Positions 56,178 to 64,000 of a stretch of 64,000 nucleotides of DNA are shown here, one piece after another (the first letter of the stretch is position 1; the number at the start of each line of letters is the position of its first letter). This stretch comes from Clostridium chauvoei (GTDB lineage Bacteria > Bacillota > Clostridia > Clostridiales > Clostridiaceae). Both the position numbers and the translations under genes were made by a program. The stretch covers positions 1,488,001-1,552,000 of the forward strand of contig NZ_CP018624.1 in assembly GCF_002327185.1 (NCBI RefSeq), given 5' to 3'. A model generated the notes under the pieces. The model was given only the letters and a program-made list of their open reading frames with translations. It made no database searches and had not been told where the DNA came from.

Positions 56178-59100
56178 TTATTTATAGTAATTAACCCCTG
56201 ATTTAAATATCTTTTGATCAAAATCTCCTGGTATATTCTTATATAGATTTTCTCCAATTCTCTCTGAATGTCCCATTTTACCAAGGATTCTTCCATCTTC
56301 ACTTGTTATACCTTCTATTCCAAGAACTGATCCATTTGGATTATATGGCATATCCATTGATATATCTCCATTTAAATCAACATATTGCGTTGCTATTTGT
56401 CCATTTTCTCTTAGCTTACTTATAAGTTTTTCTGAAGCTACAAATCTTCCTTCTCCATGAGAAATAGCTATTGTGTGAATATCTCCTGGTGTTACTTCAC
56501 TAAACCATGGTGATTTATTTGAAACTACCTTAGTCCTTACCATTGCACTCATATGTCTATTTATTTCATTATAAGTAAGAGTTGCCATATCTTCTTCTAT
56601 ATCAACTATTTCACCATAGGGTACAAGACCTAATTTAATTAAAGCTTGGAAGCCATTACATATACCTAACATTAATCCATCTCTATTTTTAAGAAGATCC
56701 ATTACAGCATCCTTTATTCTTTCATTTCTAAATACTGTTGCTATAAATTTACCTGACCCGTCTGGTTCATCTCCTGCTGAGAACCCTCCTGGTAACATTA
56801 TTATTTGACTTTCTCTTATTGTCTTTTCCATCTTTAAAATAGACTCCTTAAGAGAATCTTTATTAAGATTGTTTAAAACTAATTCAGAAACATCTGCCCC
56901 TTCATTTCTAAAAGCTCTAGCACAATCATATTCACAGTTTGTACCTGGGAATACTGGTATGAATACTCTAGGTTTTGCTACTTTAATTCCTGGTGATTTT
57001 ATAGTTCCCTCTTTATATAAAACTGTTTCTACTTTTTCATTTTTATCTTCTGTTTTTATTTTAAATACTTTAGATAACTTTTCTTCTAATACATCTGAAA
57101 GTTTTTCTATTTTAAAATTAATATCGTATTCTTTTGATATTATTGCCCCACTATTTATGGTATTACCTATTGCCTTATAAGCGCATCCTTCAAATTCATC
57201 TTTAATATTTACCCCTAATTTAACTTCTAAAACTAAACTTCCGTAATTTAGTCCAAATAATTCTTCCTTAGTTAAATTTTTAAATTCTACCCCAATTCTA
57301 TTACCTAAAGCCATTTTAGTTAAAGCTTCACTTACTCCACCAAATTTAATTGCTGATGCTGATATAACCTTACCTTCTAAAATAAGCTTATATAAAACTT
57401 CTAAATTCTTTTTATAACTTTCTATATCTAATGTCATATCTTCTTTTCTTTGCCCCATTAAGAAGATAATTTCTGAACCTACTTCTTTAAATTCTGATGA
57501 AATTATATTGGCTGCTTTTTCAACCCCAACTGCAAAAGCTACCAATGATGGAGGTACATCTATATTTCCAAAGCTTCCTGACATAGAATCCTTACCACCT
57601 ATAGCCGGAATTCCAAGTTCCATTTGAGCTTTATATGCTCCAAGTAAAGCTGCAAATGGTTTTCCCCATTTTTCTTTATTAGTTCCAAGTTTTTCAAAAT
57701 ATTCTTGAAGAGTAAGTCTAGCTTTCTTATAATTTCCACCCATAGCTGCAAGTTTTGTAACTGCTTCAATTACTGAGTAATAAGCCATATGATACGGACT
57801 CCATGTTCCTAGATAAGGGTTAAATCCATAGCTCATTAATGTTGCATCCTTACTTTCACCATTTAATACTGGAATTTTAGCTGCCATACCTTCTGCTTCC
57901 GTATTTTGATATTTACCTCCAAAAGGCATAAGGACTGTTCCTGTTCCTATAGTAGAATCAAATCTTTCAACTAATCCCTTTTGAGATGCTACATTTAAGT
58001 TCTTTAATACATTTATCCATTTTTCTTTTACATCTATATCCTTAACTTCAAAGGGATAGTTAGTTGGTGCTTTAACTTCTACTTCTGTAGTTTGTCTTGC
58101 TCCATTTGTATCTAAAAATTCTCTTTTTAAATCTACTATCTTATTTCCTTTAAAGTACATTCTAAGTCTTTCTTTATCTGTAACCTTAGCTACTACTACA
58201 GCTTCTAAATTTTCTTCCTTTGATAAAGCTATAAATCTATCAGCATTTTCTTTTTCAACAACTACCGCCATTCTTTCTTGTGATTCTGAAATTGCAAGCT
58301 CTGTTCCATCTAAACCTTCGTATTTTTTAGGTACCCTATCTAAATCTATATCTAAACCTCTTGTTAACTCTCCAATTGCTACCGAAACTCCACCTGCCCC
58401 AAAATCATTACATCTTTTTATCATTTGACAGACTTCTTTATTTCTAAATAATCTTTGAATCTTTCTTTCTGTTGGTGCATTCCCTTTTTGAACTTCTGCT
58501 CCACATTCATTTATTGAATCTTCTGTATGTTCTTTAGATGAACCTGTAGCTCCACCTAATCCATCTCTTCCAGTTCTTCCACCTAATAATATAACTACAT
58601 CTCCAGCCTTAGGTTCTTCTCTTACTACATTTTCCTTAGGTGCTGCTGCTATAACAGCTCCAACTTCCATTCTTTTTGCTACATAATTTGGATGATAAAC
58701 TTCTGAAACTTGACCTGTAGCTAAACCTATTTGATTTCCATAAGAGCTATATCCATGAGCTGCCCCTAATGTTATAGTTCTTTGTGGTAACTTACCTTTT
58801 ATAGTTTCTTCTACTGGAGTTGTTGGATCTGCTGAGCCTGTAACCCTCATAGCTTGATATACATAAGTTCTGCCTGATAACGGGTCTCTAATAGCCCCAC
58901 CAAGACATGTAGCAGCCCCACCGAAAGGTTCTATTTCAGTTGGATGGTTATGAGTTTCATTTTTAAACATAACAAGATATTCTTCTATACCATTATTTGT
59001 TTCTATATTAACTTTAATTGAACAAGCATTTATTTCTTCTGAAACATCAAGGTCTTCTAACATACCTCTTTTTCTCATTTCCTTCATAGTAATTACTGCT

Positions 59101-59924
59101 ATATCCATCAAAGTTTCATCTCTATTTGTTTTTCCATAAACATAATCTCTTGATTTTAAATAAGCTTCATATGCCTTAGAAACAGGCTTTGAATACAACC
59201 CCTCTTCAATATTAACCTTTTCTATTGCTGTAGAAAAAGTTGTATGTCTACAGTGATCTGACCAATACGTATCTATTACTTTTATCTCTGTAATACTTGG
59301 ATCTCTTTCTTCTTTTTTAAAGAAATCCCTTATTATTTTTATATCTTCTAAACTCATGGCTAACCCCAACTCTTTATGAAAAGCCTCAAGTTCTTTATTA
59401 TCCTTATTTATAAATCCAGTTAAAAACTCAACTTCTTTAGGTTCTGTGAAAAAGGAAGTTAACTCCATAGAATCTAAACTTACTTCTCTTGAATCTACAG
59501 GATTAATATAATAATCTTTTATTTTATTTATCTCTTCATCATTTATAGTCCCATTTAAAATAATTACCTTTGCTGATTTAACTTCTACTTTATCTTCAGC
59601 TGTTAATATTTGATAGCATTCTGCTGCTGAATCTGCTCTTTGATCATATTGCCCTGGTAAATATTCTACTGCAAAAGCAATTTCTCCATCTTTAAGCTCT
59701 AAATTATTTTCATACACATTATCTACTGTTTTTTCTGAAAAAATAGTATAAAGTGCTTTTTTATAAAACTCTTCATTTATTTCTCCTAAAGTGTATTTGT
59801 TAATAAGTCTAACACTTTCTAGTCCACTAACGCCTAAATTGCTTTTAAAGTCTTGAAGTAAGCTTTTTGCTTCAACATTAAAGCCTTTCTTCTTTTCTAC
59901 GAATATACATCTTGTCCCTAACAT
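56178..59924 (-). CDS. purL: FGAM synthase, long single-chain form
   Basis: The 1248-residue protein unites an N-terminal PurS-like part, the ATP-dependent synthetase (DTYWSDHCRHTTF, FKNETHNHPTEIEPFGGAATC read in parts, GGRTGRDGLGGATGSS, GIPAIGGKDSMSGS) and a C-terminal glutaminase (FPGTNCEYDCARAF; nucleophile Cys in LGICNGFQAL; catalytic His-Glu in ISHGEGRF). This long form replaces separate PurS, PurL and PurQ. ATG 59924 follows GGAGGGG. It is the first gene of the operon. Confidence 0.98.
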   Translation of the reverse strand: MLGTRCIFVEKKKGFNVEAKSLLQDFKSNLGVSGLESVRLINKYTLGEINEEFYKKALYTIFSEKTVDNVYENNLELKDGEIAFAVEYLPGQYDQRADSAAECYQILTAEDKVEVKSAKVIILNGTINDEEINKIKDYYINPVDSREVSLDSMELTSFFTEPKEVEFLTGFINKDNKELEAFHKELGLAMSLEDIKIIRDFFKKEERDPSITEIKVIDTYWSDHCRHTTFSTAIEKVNIEEGLYSKPVSKAYEAYLKSRDYVYGKTNRDETLMDIAVITMKEMRKRGMLEDLDVSEEINACSIKVNIETNNGIEEYLVMFKNETHNHPTEIEPFGGAATCLGGAIRDPLSGRTYVYQAMRVTGSADPTTPVEETIKGKLPQRTITLGAAHGYSSYGNQIGLATGQVSEVYHPNYVAKRMEVGAVIAAAPKENVVREEPKAGDVVILLGGRTGRDGLGGATGSSKEHTEDSINECGAEVQKGNAPTERKIQRLFRNKEVCQMIKRCNDFGAGGVSVAIGELTRGLDIDLDRVPKKYEGLDGTELAISESQERMAVVVEKENADRFIALSKEENLEAVVVAKVTDKERLRMYFKGNKIVDLKREFLDTNGARQTTEVEVKAPTNYPFEVKDIDVKEKWINVLKNLNVASQKGLVERFDSTIGTGTVLMPFGGKYQNTEAEGMAAKIPVLNGESKDATLMSYGFNPYLGTWSPYHMAYYSVIEAVTKLAAMGGNYKKARLTLQEYFEKLGTNKEKWGKPFAALLGAYKAQMELGIPAIGGKDSMSGSFGNIDVPPSLVAFAVGVEKAANIISSEFKEVGSEIIFLMGQRKEDMTLDIESYKKNLEVLYKLILEGKVISASAIKFGGVSEALTKMALGNRIGVEFKNLTKEELFGLNYGSLVLEVKLGVNIKDEFEGCAYKAIGNTINSGAIISKEYDINFKIEKLSDVLEEKLSKVFKIKTEDKNEKVETVLYKEGTIKSPGIKVAKPRVFIPVFPGTNCEYDCARAFRNEGADVSELVLNNLNKDSLKESILKMEKTIRESQIIMLPGGFSAGDEPDGSGKFIATVFRNERIKDAVMDLLKNRDGLMLGICNGFQALIKLGLVPYGEIVDIEEDMATLTYNEINRHMSAMVRTKVVSNKSPWFSEVTPGDIHTIAISHGEGRFVASEKLISKLRENGQIATQYVDLNGDISMDMPYNPNGSVLGIEGITSEDGRILGKMGHSERIGENLYKNIPGDFDQKIFKSGVNYYK

Positions 59925-59979
59925 GTTTCCCCTCCAAAATTCAATTCTAGGTTATCCCCTATAATAAGAAGTTTTATAC

Positions 59980-60133
59980 ACGAACATTAAATACATTATT
60001 TTTATTTTTCTTCGCCTTTTCTAACTTCAGCTTATCATTTTAGTATAAAATTGTCAACTTTAAAAGTTAATTTTATTTTAATATTCGTATTATGACGAAC
60101 ATTATAGCTTTTATTATTTCCTATTATACGAAT
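59980..60133 (-). promoter_or_regulatory. PurBox-like operator region of the purine operon
   Basis: The 348 bases between purL and the divergent gene at 60273 hold no gene. Three CGAA-type boxes are present: ACGAACATTA at 59980-59989, ATTCGTATTATGACGAAC at 60083-60100 (two facing half-boxes), and TACGAAT at 60127-60133. They resemble the Bacillus PurR box (CGAACAWTA core). I see no guanine riboswitch signature. Confidence 0.55.
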
Positions 60134-60272
60134 AACTATAATGTATATGAATTTTCCTCTTGAAATATTATTAATTTTTATTTATATTTTTGTTAACTAA
60201 AATAGCTTTAAATGGTAATTTTCCTCTTATTTATGTTATAATATTTTTAATATTAATTTTGGGAGGAGTATT

Positions 60273-60899
60273 ATGAATTTTGCTACCAAAAGAGAAACTA
60301 TAACCTTTTTGACAATTTTAATATTATTTATTTTATTAAGTTTCTTTAATAACTACACTACATTTTTTCATTATATTATTGATTTTATAACTATACTCAT
60401 AATAATTTATATTCTTTATGCATCTATCTTTAAAAGACTTTGCATTAAAAAGAAACGTAAAAAATTTTTAGGAAATCATAGATATTCTTTTAAACCTACT
60501 CCTTGTTATTCAACTCTATTTGTAATTTTTATTCTTATTTTTAATTTTTTCTCCTCATCACTTAACAATTACTTTACCGGAACCTCAACTTCTGTGGAGG
60601 TATTAAACTTAGTATCAGTTTTAATCGCTTTACTTTTTTCATTTATTTACGATTTTAAAAACGAAACTGCTTTCTATGAAAATGGAATATTAACTTGTGA
60701 TGGCGAAGCTATAAATTATGATGATATATTAAAAATCGAAAAATTTACTTTTTCTACAACAATAAAATATAAGATTAAAGTTAAAAATTATTATAATAAA
60801 TTAGAATTACTTATGTATATAGAGGATATAGATATAGTTAATAATCTATTTAACGAAAAATTCCCAAACTATGTAGATCTGGAAAAACTCAATAAGTAG
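60273..60899 (+). CDS. Hypothetical membrane protein, 208 aa
   Basis: The product has four hydrophobic segments in two pairs (FLTILILFILLSFF, FITILIIIYILYASIF, LFVIFILIFNFFSSS, LVSVLIALLFSFIY). A cytoplasmic PH-like C-terminus follows (FYENGILTCDGEAINYDDILKIEKF). GGGAGGA precedes ATG 60273. It is divergent from the purine operon. No named family is recognised. Confidence 0.65.
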   Translation: MNFATKRETITFLTILILFILLSFFNNYTTFFHYIIDFITILIIIYILYASIFKRLCIKKKRKKFLGNHRYSFKPTPCYSTLFVIFILIFNFFSSSLNNYFTGTSTSVEVLNLVSVLIALLFSFIYDFKNETAFYENGILTCDGEAINYDDILKIEKFTFSTTIKYKIKVKNYYNKLELLMYIEDIDIVNNLFNEKFPNYVDLEKLNK

Positions 60900-61094
60900 C
60901 TTTAACATTATTGATACAAAATACTAAGTATTTTAAGATAAGACAACCAATTTTATTACATAATAATTGGAATTATGATCCATACTATGTACAATAAAAT
61001 AATAGTTGTTGCTTTATAGGAGAGTGAAATTTATAAACTAAAATAATGATAAAAAGAAAAAACATATTAACCTTTAATATTAATAAAAAAAACA

Positions 61095-61122
61095 AAAGCC
61101 TATAGATAAATCTATAGGCTTT
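61095..61122 (-). terminator. Terminator of zinc-ribbon gene copy 1
   Basis: Hairpin AAAGCCTATAGA / TCTATAGGCTTT with T residues on the minus strand. The region 60900-61095 upstream of it holds no gene. Confidence 0.88.
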
Positions 61123-61123
61123 A

Positions 61124-61380
61124 TTAACAAAACTATCTTCTGTTGTTTTGAGCTTTTCTTGCTCTTCTGCAATCGATGCATCTTACTGGTTCGTTATCGA
61201 ATCCTTTTTCTTTGTAGAATTCTTGTTCTCCTACTGTGAATACGAACTCATTACCGCAATCTTTACATATTATCTTCTTATCTTCCATTTTAAATCCTCC
61301 ATCTCTAAAGATTAATATTTACAAACCAATCTCTTTAACGGAGAATGCTAATATCTTATTAAATCTTTAAACAATATTTT
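61124..61380. repeat. Tandem duplication, copy 1 (copy 2 at 61584-61840)
   Basis: The gene and about 90 bases upstream are repeated almost identically 460 bases further on. The terminators of the two copies differ in sequence, so the duplication covers the coding region and its 5' region but not the downstream hairpin. Confidence 0.85.
61133..61288 (-). CDS. Zinc-ribbon protein (zf_Tbcl type), copy 1, 51 aa
   Basis: The product begins MEDKKIICKDCGNEFVFTVG and contains two CxxC pairs (CKDC and CIDC), followed by RRARKAQNNRR. The spacing GEQEFYKEKGFDNEPVRCIDCR is that of the probable zinc-binding domain family, which is widespread in Firmicutes and of unknown function; the basic tail suggests nucleic-acid binding. 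GGAGG lies 8 bases before ATG 61288. It is too short for common ORF cut-offs. Confidence 0.9.
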   Translation of the reverse strand: MEDKKIICKDCGNEFVFTVGEQEFYKEKGFDNEPVRCIDCRRARKAQNNRR

Positions 61381-61553
61381 TTTGTGTCTCTCGACTACTT
61401 ATTTATAATAACACAAAAATATTAATAATGCTACTCTTTTTTTATTTTTTATTTTTTTAATAGGTAATAAATTAATGCTAAATATACTATTTCCTATAGC
61501 ACTATTAATTTTTTGAAGGCAAACTATTCTACAACTGCATCGAATAAAAAAAA

Positions 61554-61579
61554 GCCATAAGAGTTTAACTCTTATGGCT
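61554..61579 (-). terminator. Terminator of zinc-ribbon gene copy 2
   Basis: Hairpin GCCATAAGAGTT / AACTCTTATGGC followed by T residues on the minus strand. Confidence 0.88.
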
Positions 61580-61592
61580 CTATTTAACAAAA

Positions 61593-61748
61593 CTATCTTC
61601 TGTTGTTTTGTGCTTTTCTTGCTCTTCTGCAATCGATGCATCTTACTGGTTCGTTATCGAATCCTTTTTCTTTGTAGAATTCTTGTTCTCCTACTGTGAA
61701 TACGAATTCCTTACCGCAATCTTTACATATGATCTTCTTATCTTCCAT
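61593..61748 (-). CDS. Zinc-ribbon protein (zf_Tbcl type), copy 2, 51 aa
   Basis: The product differs from copy 1 by one residue I can see (CGKEF in place of CGNEF). Both CxxC pairs and the basic tail are kept, and GGAGG stands at the same spacing before ATG 61748. The 5' region with an AAGATT/AATCTT pairing is also conserved. Selection has kept both copies, which suggests a dosage or expression need. Confidence 0.9.
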   Translation of the reverse strand: MEDKKIICKDCGKEFVFTVGEQEFYKEKGFDNEPVRCIDCRRARKAQNNRR

Positions 61749-61922
61749 TTTAAATCCTCCATCTCTAAAGATTAATATTTACCAACCAATCTCTATAACG
61801 GAGAATGTGACTATCTATTAAATCTTTAAACAATATTTTTACCTTTCGGTTATATTAATAATAACATACTTACATATTTAAAACAAGTTTTTTTACTAAA
61901 TACTTTACAAATTAAAAATAAA

Positions 61923-61961
61923 AAAGGCCTGCATTATTTCCATTATAATACAGACCTTTTT
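61923..61961 (-). terminator. Probable terminator of the gene at 62038
   Basis: Imperfect hairpin (AAAGGCCTGCATTAT against ATAATACAGACCTTT, with G-T pairs) and a T run on the minus strand. The stretch 61841-62037 holds no gene. Confidence 0.65.
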
Positions 61962-62037
61962 CTAAGAAACCTACGTAACCCTTAGGGTTATTATTATTTT
62001 ATACTATTATTTATATTTTTATTCATAAATTTTAATT

Positions 62038-62448
62038 TTATTTATTCTCTAAAAGTAATTCATTATTCTTTGTAGTTTTATATAATTTATAATAGCTTAT
62101 TATAGAAAATCCCGGTATAAATAACCCAAGAATCACCCAAACATAACTAACTTTAAATTCCTTACATATCTTAACTGCCATAATAGTAAGGTAAATTCCA
62201 ATAGTAAATGCAATTACGCTTGAAATTAAGCCTGTTGTAAAGAAAAATGGGATATATAAAAGTAATGCCCACGGAATCCCTTTCCCATATTTAATTACTA
62301 CATAATCTTGTGCTATAGGAATCCATGAAAGCCAGGATTTGTTAAATCCATCTTTTTTAGCTATATTATACATAGCTAGTCCTACAAATATATATGTTAA
62401 AAAAGATAATCCTAAGAAAATATACGATATGTTTTCTAATAATGTCAA
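62038..62448 (-). CDS. Hypothetical membrane protein, 136 aa
   Basis: The product has four hydrophobic segments (ISYIFLGLSFLTYIFVGLAMY; WALLLYIPFFFTTGLI; VIAFTIGIYLTIMAV; VSYVWVILGLFIPGFSII). The loop KSWLSWIPIAQDY is typical of a group of small clostridial membrane proteins of unknown role. Start is TTG 62448, 9 bases after GGGGGC. It lies downstream of the SPFH gene but is separated by that gene's terminator. Confidence 0.65.
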   Translation of the reverse strand: MTLLENISYIFLGLSFLTYIFVGLAMYNIAKKDGFNKSWLSWIPIAQDYVVIKYGKGIPWALLLYIPFFFTTGLISSVIAFTIGIYLTIMAVKICKEFKVSYVWVILGLFIPGFSIISYYKLYKTTKNNELLLENK

Positions 62449-62471
62449 TTTTATTGCCCCCTATATTAAAA

Positions 62472-62497
62472 TTAGCTAGCCTAAAAAGGCTAGCTAA
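62472..62497 (-). terminator. Terminator of the SPFH/NfeD operon
   Basis: Perfect hairpin TTAGCTAGCC / GGCTAGCTAA with 6-base loop and T residues on the minus strand. Confidence 0.9.
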
Positions 62498-62513
62498 AAA
62501 TATATTTTAAAAC

Positions 62514-63452
62514 TTATTTTTCACCTTTTAGCATTTCGCCTATTGCTGCTATACTACCTAAAGAAGATAAAGTTTCATTTGGAAGTATAAGCTTATTAGC
62601 TGGATTATTAGCCATTTCTTTAAGAGCTTCAACTTGCTTTAATGCTATAACAGTTTCATTTGTACCTGATTGAATTATAGCTTCATTTACTTTTCTTATT
62701 GCTTCTGCTTCTGCTTCTGCAATTTTAGCAATGGCCTTAGCTTTACCTTCAGCTTCTAATAATTGAGACTCTTTTAAACCTTCAGCTCTTCTAATATTAG
62801 CTTGTTTTTCAGCTTCAGCTCTTAATATTTGAGATTGCTTTTCCCCTTCAGCTTTTTCAATTTCAGATTGTCTTAATCCTTCTGCTTGTAAAATCATAGC
62901 TCTCTTATCTCTTTCAGCCTTCATTTGTTTTTCCATAGCTTCTTGAATTTCTTCTGGTGGAACTATATTTTTAATTTCTACTGAAAGAATTTTAATACCA
63001 TAAGCATCTGTAACTTCATCTATTATACTTAAAAGATCTTGATTTATTTTATCTCTACCTGATAAAACTTCATCTAAAGTCATATTACCAATAATATTTC
63101 TCATATTTGTTGTAGCGGAGTAAACAATACCTGCTTTATAATCTTCAATATTATATACAGCATCTCTTGCATTTAACAACTTGTAGAATATTACGTTATC
63201 TACTGAAATCTTAACATTGTCCTTAGTTATAACTGTTTGTGGTGGTACATCTAATATTTGTTGTTTTGTTGAAATTCTTTTTCTTACAAAATCAACAAAA
63301 GGAATTAAAAAGTGCCAGCCTGGTTCTAATATCCTGTGATATTGACCAAACCTTTCTACTACGTATAAATATCCAGTATTTACGATTTTAATTGTTGATA
63401 GTACTATGAATAGTAAAAATACTAAAAGTACTCCCATAAGAATCATTCCCAT
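62514..63452 (-). CDS. SPFH/stomatin-family membrane protein (QmcA-like)
   Basis: The 312-residue protein has an N-terminal membrane helix (GMILMGVLLVFLLFIVLSTI) and an SPFH domain (VVERFGQYHRILEPGWHFLIPFVD read in parts, PPQTVITKDNV). A long Ala/Glu-rich coiled coil follows (KAEGEKQSQILRAEAEKQ, about residues 185-265). Such proteins form membrane microdomains and partner with NfeD-type proteins. It begins one base after the NfeD gene stop, as expected for a paired operon. Confidence 0.95.
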   Translation of the reverse strand: MGMILMGVLLVFLLFIVLSTIKIVNTGYLYVVERFGQYHRILEPGWHFLIPFVDFVRKRISTKQQILDVPPQTVITKDNVKISVDNVIFYKLLNARDAVYNIEDYKAGIVYSATTNMRNIIGNMTLDEVLSGRDKINQDLLSIIDEVTDAYGIKILSVEIKNIVPPEEIQEAMEKQMKAERDKRAMILQAEGLRQSEIEKAEGEKQSQILRAEAEKQANIRRAEGLKESQLLEAEGKAKAIAKIAEAEAEAIRKVNEAIIQSGTNETVIALKQVEALKEMANNPANKLILPNETLSSLGSIAAIGEMLKGEK

Positions 63453-63453
63453 A

Positions 63454-63885
63454 TTATTTTTCCTCCTCTTTATTTACAATTATTTTATTACCTTCTATAC
63501 CTACTATTTTAAAATTAGTACCTTTTTTTATAGTATCACCATTATTTTGTATGGCCCAATATATTCCGTCAATTTTCACTCTTGCTTTTTTCTCAATATC
63601 AGCTTCTGCCTTCATAATTCTACCGATATAAGTTTCTTCCATTAACGGCGTATGTTTTACTGAAGTTTTAAATTTCTTTCTAGCCCATGGATAACCTATT
63701 GATATAGTAATAATACTTACTACTAAAAAGATTATAATTTGAATACCTACTGTAGCTCCTAATAAATCTGCAATCATAGCTGCAAAAGCACCTACTGCAA
63801 ACCAAACAAATAAAAAGCTACTTGTTAAAATGTCTAAAAGAGTTACTGCAATAGCAACTATAATCCAAAAAACCATTGAAAGCAT
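63454..63885 (-). CDS. NfeD-family membrane protein
   Basis: The 143-residue protein has membrane helices (VFWIIVAIAVTLLDILTSSFLF; IQIIIFLVVSIITISIGY) and a C-terminal OB-fold (YIGRIMKAEADIEKKARVKIDGIYW, GTNFKIVGIEGNKIIV). It is the usual partner of the SPFH protein encoded directly downstream. GGGGGAG precedes ATG 63885. The remaining 115 bases of the window hold nothing I can identify. Confidence 0.93.
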   Translation of the reverse strand: MLSMVFWIIVAIAVTLLDILTSSFLFVWFAVGAFAAMIADLLGATVGIQIIIFLVVSIITISIGYPWARKKFKTSVKHTPLMEETYIGRIMKAEADIEKKARVKIDGIYWAIQNNGDTIKKGTNFKIVGIEGNKIIVNKEEEK

Positions 63886-64000
63886 CTTACCTCCCCCTTT
63901 TTAATAATTATAACATATTTTGTTAACAAAAAATACATTTAAGTTACCCTGTGATTAAATTATATACTATTCTTTACATTATTGCAATGTTTTATTTATC

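Noticed and set aside
59925-60272. Guanine riboswitch before purL
   Set aside because: The conserved junction elements and P1 helix are not found; the boxes fit a protein operator better.
61399-61641. Minus-strand frame of 80 codons rich in Lys/Arg
   Set aside because: It overlaps the real zinc-ribbon gene copy 2 in another frame and its terminator, and has no ribosome binding site.

Overview
The window is a low-GC (AT-rich) Gram-positive chromosome segment. Gene content and codon use fit Clostridium sensu stricto: pyruvate formate-lyase, long-type PurL, SPOCS-like and collagen-like spore proteins, a GH123 N-acetylgalactosaminidase, an M9 collagenase, an LPXTG-anchored sialidase and a clostridial type I-B CRISPR repeat. 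It looks like a host-associated species near C. perfringens, C. septicum or C. tertium; I cannot fix the species from sequence alone.

Layout. 1-8 kb: end of pflB, small proteins, an AAA ATPase with a C-terminal zinc ribbon, an S66 carboxypeptidase, a cluster of cysteine- or histidine-rich probable spore-surface proteins and a decayed aspartate decarboxylase. 8-17.6 kb: a DUF2207 membrane protein, tRNA-Glu(CTC), membrane proteins, an EEP-family hydrolase, a DUF4139 protein, a TcaA-like protein, GH123 and a lipoprotein. 17.8-32.5 kb: a CRISPR island on the minus strand. Its order of transcription is a CreR-like mini-CRISPR, an HTH regulator, cas6, cas8b (with an internal cas11b), cas7, cas5, cas3 (two frameshifts), cas4, cas1, cas2, leader, then an array of 34+11 repeats split by an IS256-family element. 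An IS3-family remnant lies at the distal end. 32.5-41.6 kb: pepT, a polysaccharide deacetylase, a two-component system with an accessory protein, a BclA-like collagen protein, a LuxR/DUF2087 regulator and an IS6-like insertion. 41.7-48.9 kb: secreted collagenase and cell-wall sialidase. 49-60 kb: the complete purine operon purL-E-C-F-M-N-H-D behind PurBox-like sites. 60-64 kb: membrane proteins, a tandemly duplicated zinc-ribbon gene, and an SPFH/NfeD pair.

The most interesting signal is at 32285-32440. Two degenerate CRISPR repeats flank a 25-nt pseudo-spacer just upstream of the cas operon. The first 15 nt of that pseudo-spacer match, with a single mismatch at guide position 6, a site just upstream of the operon's first ribosome-binding site. 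The site is preceded by a TCA PAM. Position 6 is the one that does not pair in type I guides. This looks like a Cas-regulating RNA that uses Cascade to repress its own operon. A perfect 18-bp inverted repeat, a likely operator, sits between guide and target.

Several genes (the 4.2-kb gene, cas3 twice, the deacetylase, the histidine kinase) are each broken by one missing base in a homopolymer run. This pattern may reflect sequencing or assembly error rather than real gene loss, and should be resolved before calling the CRISPR system interference-defective.
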